Below, in pieces: positions 62,478 to 64,000 of a stretch of 64,000 nt of DNA (the first letter of the stretch is position 1; each line of letters begins with the position of its first letter). Under the pieces are notes generated by a model. That model did no database searches, was not told the origin of the DNA, and saw nothing but the letters and a program-made list of their open reading frames with translations. This DNA comes from Phenylobacterium glaciei (GTDB taxonomy: Bacteria; Pseudomonadota; Alphaproteobacteria; Caulobacterales; Caulobacteraceae). Made by a program: the position numbers and the translations under genes. The DNA is taken from the NCBI RefSeq assembly GCF_016772415.1, contig NZ_JAGSGD010000001.1, forward strand, positions 2,009,501 through 2,073,500, in the 5' to 3' direction.

Positions 62478-63262
62478 TCGCGGCCCTTTTCGCCGCTCTG
62501 AGTTTCGCGGGCCTCGCCCAGGCGTCGCCGCGCGTGCTCTCCCTGGATCAATGCGCCGACCAGTATGTCCTGGCGCTCAGCCCGCGTGAGGCGATCGTGG
62601 GTCTGTCCACCCGGGCCAATGATGCAGACTCCCGGCTCCGTGACCTGGCCAAGGGTCTGCCCCAACGCCGCAGCAGCCTGGAATCGACCCTCGCGGCTCG
62701 GCCGGAGCTGATCGTCCGCTACTGGGGCGGCGATCCGCGCTTCATCGCTCAGGTCGAGAAACGCGGCGTTCGCGTGGTGACCATCGAGGACGCTTCGGAC
62801 TTCGGCGGCGTCCGGGCCAATGTCCGCCGGGTGGCCGCCGCCCTGGACCGCCGAGCCCAGGGCGAGGCCGTCATCGCGGAGATGGACGCCCGGCTGGATC
62901 GCTCGGCTGGCGCCTGGCGCGGGGCCACGGCGCTCTATATCACCCCGGGCGGCTTCACCGGCGGGGAGGGAACCTTGGTGTATCAGATCCTGAAGTCCGC
63001 CGGCCTGACCCCCACGCCGCCTGGTCCCGGCTTCCAGCCTGTCTCCCTGGAGCAGATGGCGATGACGCCGCCGCGCGCCCTGGTGCTGGGCTTCTTCGGG
63101 GACCTGATGTCCAACAACCATTGGAGCCTGGGCCGCCACCAGGTCATGCGCCGCGTCGCCACCCGGCGCACCGTGGCCAGCCTGCCGGGCTCCATGCTGG
63201 GCTGTCCCGATCCCGCCGCCGCCGAGGCCGTCGAGATCTTGGCGTCCAAAGCCCCGCGATGA
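62474..63262 (+). CDS. ABC transporter periplasmic binding protein (BtuF/FecB-like)
   Basis: 262 residues. Signal peptide (LIAALFAALSFAGLAQA) then periplasmic binding fold of the BtuF type: PRVLSLDQCADQYVLAL, RPELIVRYW, VRVVTIEDASDFGGVRANV. Binds a corrinoid or iron-siderophore. No ATG, GTG or TTG lies in frame near the start; CTG 62474 in CTGA with the tetR stop is the best candidate. The stop overlaps the permease ATG (ATGA). Confidence 0.8.
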   Translation: MIAALFAALSFAGLAQASPRVLSLDQCADQYVLALSPREAIVGLSTRANDADSRLRDLAKGLPQRRSSLESTLAARPELIVRYWGGDPRFIAQVEKRGVRVVTIEDASDFGGVRANVRRVAAALDRRAQGEAVIAEMDARLDRSAGAWRGATALYITPGGFTGGEGTLVYQILKSAGLTPTPPGPGFQPVSLEQMAMTPPRALVLGFFGDLMSNNHWSLGRHQVMRRVATRRTVASLPGSMLGCPDPAAAEAVEILASKAPR

Positions 63263-64000
63263 AGCTCAACCTGATCCTGATCGCCGCCCTGCTGGTGCTG
63301 CTGTCGCTCGGCCTGCTGCTGGGGGAGACGCCGCTGAGCGCCGCCCAGTACGCCCAGGCCTTCAGCGATCCCACCGCGGGGCCGGGCGAGGTTCTGTGGG
63401 CTATCCGCGCGCCGCGGGTCGTGGCCGCCGCTGTGGTGGGCGGGGCGCTGGGCCTGGCCGGGGCGGTGATGCAGGGCCTGCTGCGCAATCCCCTGGCGGA
63501 CCCTGGGGTGCTCGGGGTCTCGGCCGGCGCTGGTCTCGGCGCATCCCTGGCCATCGCCCTCGGCTTGGCCGCCATCCCCGGTGGGACGGAGGCCGCGGCC
63601 CTGGTGGCAGCCCTCGCCACCGGTCTGCTGCTGACCGCGCTGGCCGCCCGGTTCCGCGAGCCGGAGACCCTGATCCTGTTCGGCGTGGCGCTTTCGGCCT
63701 TCGCCGGCGCCCTGACCTCGCTGATCTTCAACCTGTCGCCGTCGCCGGTGACCACGGCGGAGATCCTGTCGTGGCTGATGGGCACGGTGGCCAACCGAAG
63801 CTGGAGCGATATCGGTTGGGAACTGGCGCCCATGGCGCTTGGCGCCGGCCTCTGCGTCTACGCGGCGCGGGGCCTGGTGATGCTGACCTTGGGCGAGGAG
63901 ACCGCTGCCCTGTCGGGCCTGCCCATGGGTCGCCTGCGCGCCGCCGCCGTGGCCGGCGCCTCCCTGCTCACGGGGGCGGCGGTCGCCATGGCCGGGATCA
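63259..64000 (+). CDS. FecCD-family ABC transporter permease, 3' end cut by window edge
   Basis: 247 residues visible, to the right window edge. Hydrophobic; FecCD hallmark segments: IRAPRVVAAAVVGGALGLAGAVMQGLLRNPLADPGVLGVSAGAG-type region and ETLILFGVAL, GTVANRSW. With the BtuF-like protein it forms an importer for cobalamin or ferric siderophore; the ATPase should lie outside. ATG 63259. Confidence 0.9.
   Translation, partial: MKLNLILIAALLVLLSLGLLLGETPLSAAQYAQAFSDPTAGPGEVLWAIRAPRVVAAAVVGGALGLAGAVMQGLLRNPLADPGVLGVSAGAGLGASLAIALGLAAIPGGTEAAALVAALATGLLLTALAARFREPETLILFGVALSAFAGALTSLIFNLSPSPVTTAEILSWLMGTVANRSWSDIGWELAPMALGAGLCVYAARGLVMLTLGEETAALSGLPMGRLRAAAVAGASLLTGAAVAMAGI

Noticed and set aside
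62264-62480. N-terminal extension of the BtuF-like gene inside tetR
   Set aside because: These codons lie in another frame of the TetR gene and are Arg/Gly/Pro-rich; they give no signal peptide.
62400-62520. Cobalamin riboswitch before the BtuF-like gene
   Set aside because: The genes overlap, so there is no leader, and no B12-box-like sequence was seen.
1-64000. CRISPR arrays, insertion sequences, integrases or prophage genes
   Set aside because: No regularly spaced repeats, transposase, recombinase or phage structural proteins were seen on either strand.

Overview
The window is about 64 kb of GC-rich, gene-dense chromosome. It almost certainly comes from a member of the Caulobacteraceae (Caulobacter or Phenylobacterium type). 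The divK-pleD cell-cycle pair, with PleD residues at the exact positions known from Caulobacter crescentus, a complete holdfast polysaccharide (hfs) locus and EcfG/SigT-type stress promoters all point there. I see no phage, transposase, integrase or CRISPR array. Genus and species cannot be fixed from this window.

Layout, left to right. 1-5,000: a truncated D,D-carboxypeptidase, a phasin behind two PhaR-like palindromes, an overlapping RidA/GDPD/acyltransferase-like run, a DUF4287 protein and a HIT protein. 5,000-12,500: clpS-clpA, dinB and a HAD protein on the minus strand, then divK-pleD and a secreted protein on the plus strand. 12,500-26,100: a long minus-strand series (pyrB, LOG-family gene, degenerate pyrC, ArsR-type regulator with a P-loop kinase, plsY, dprA, topA, AAA ATPase, GFA protein, rnr, Nudix, rpmG). 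26,200-28,900: a small accessory block holding an alpha/beta-hydrolase-caspase fusion, a compact protein of the 'ADP-ribosylation/crystallin J1' type, and a low-GC membrane protein. 28,900-37,400: ruvX, a hybrid histidine kinase, gatC-gatA and gatB (the tRNA amidotransferase), a small secreted protein, two RcnB-like secreted proteins and a Sel1-like protein. 37,400-46,700: the holdfast locus hfsD / hfsA-B-C / hfsH-G-F-E. 46,800-57,500: tRNA-Ser, an orphan OppA-like lipoprotein, a lipase, an ECF sigma factor divergent from an EgtB-EgtD ergothioneine fusion, a KGG stress protein, a two-component pair, an MBL hydrolase and an amino-acid permease. 57,500-64,000: hrpB, two RNA methyltransferases, a TetR regulator and the start of a BtuF/FecCD metal-chelate or cobalamin importer.

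How the parts work together. DivK and PleD (cell-cycle control and c-di-GMP) lie in the same 64 kb as the holdfast genes whose output belongs to the surface-attached stalked cell. Near-consensus CtrA-like boxes (TTAA-N7-TTAA) precede divK and lie between hfsD and hfsA. The ECF sigma gene and the ergothioneine gene diverge from two perfect GGAAC-N16-CGTT promoters, which puts a thiol antioxidant under predicted general-stress control. The most novel candidate is the hydrolase-caspase block between the housekeeping genes pyrB and ruvX. A second pattern is four convergent gene pairs that each overlap by exactly the palindrome CTAG.
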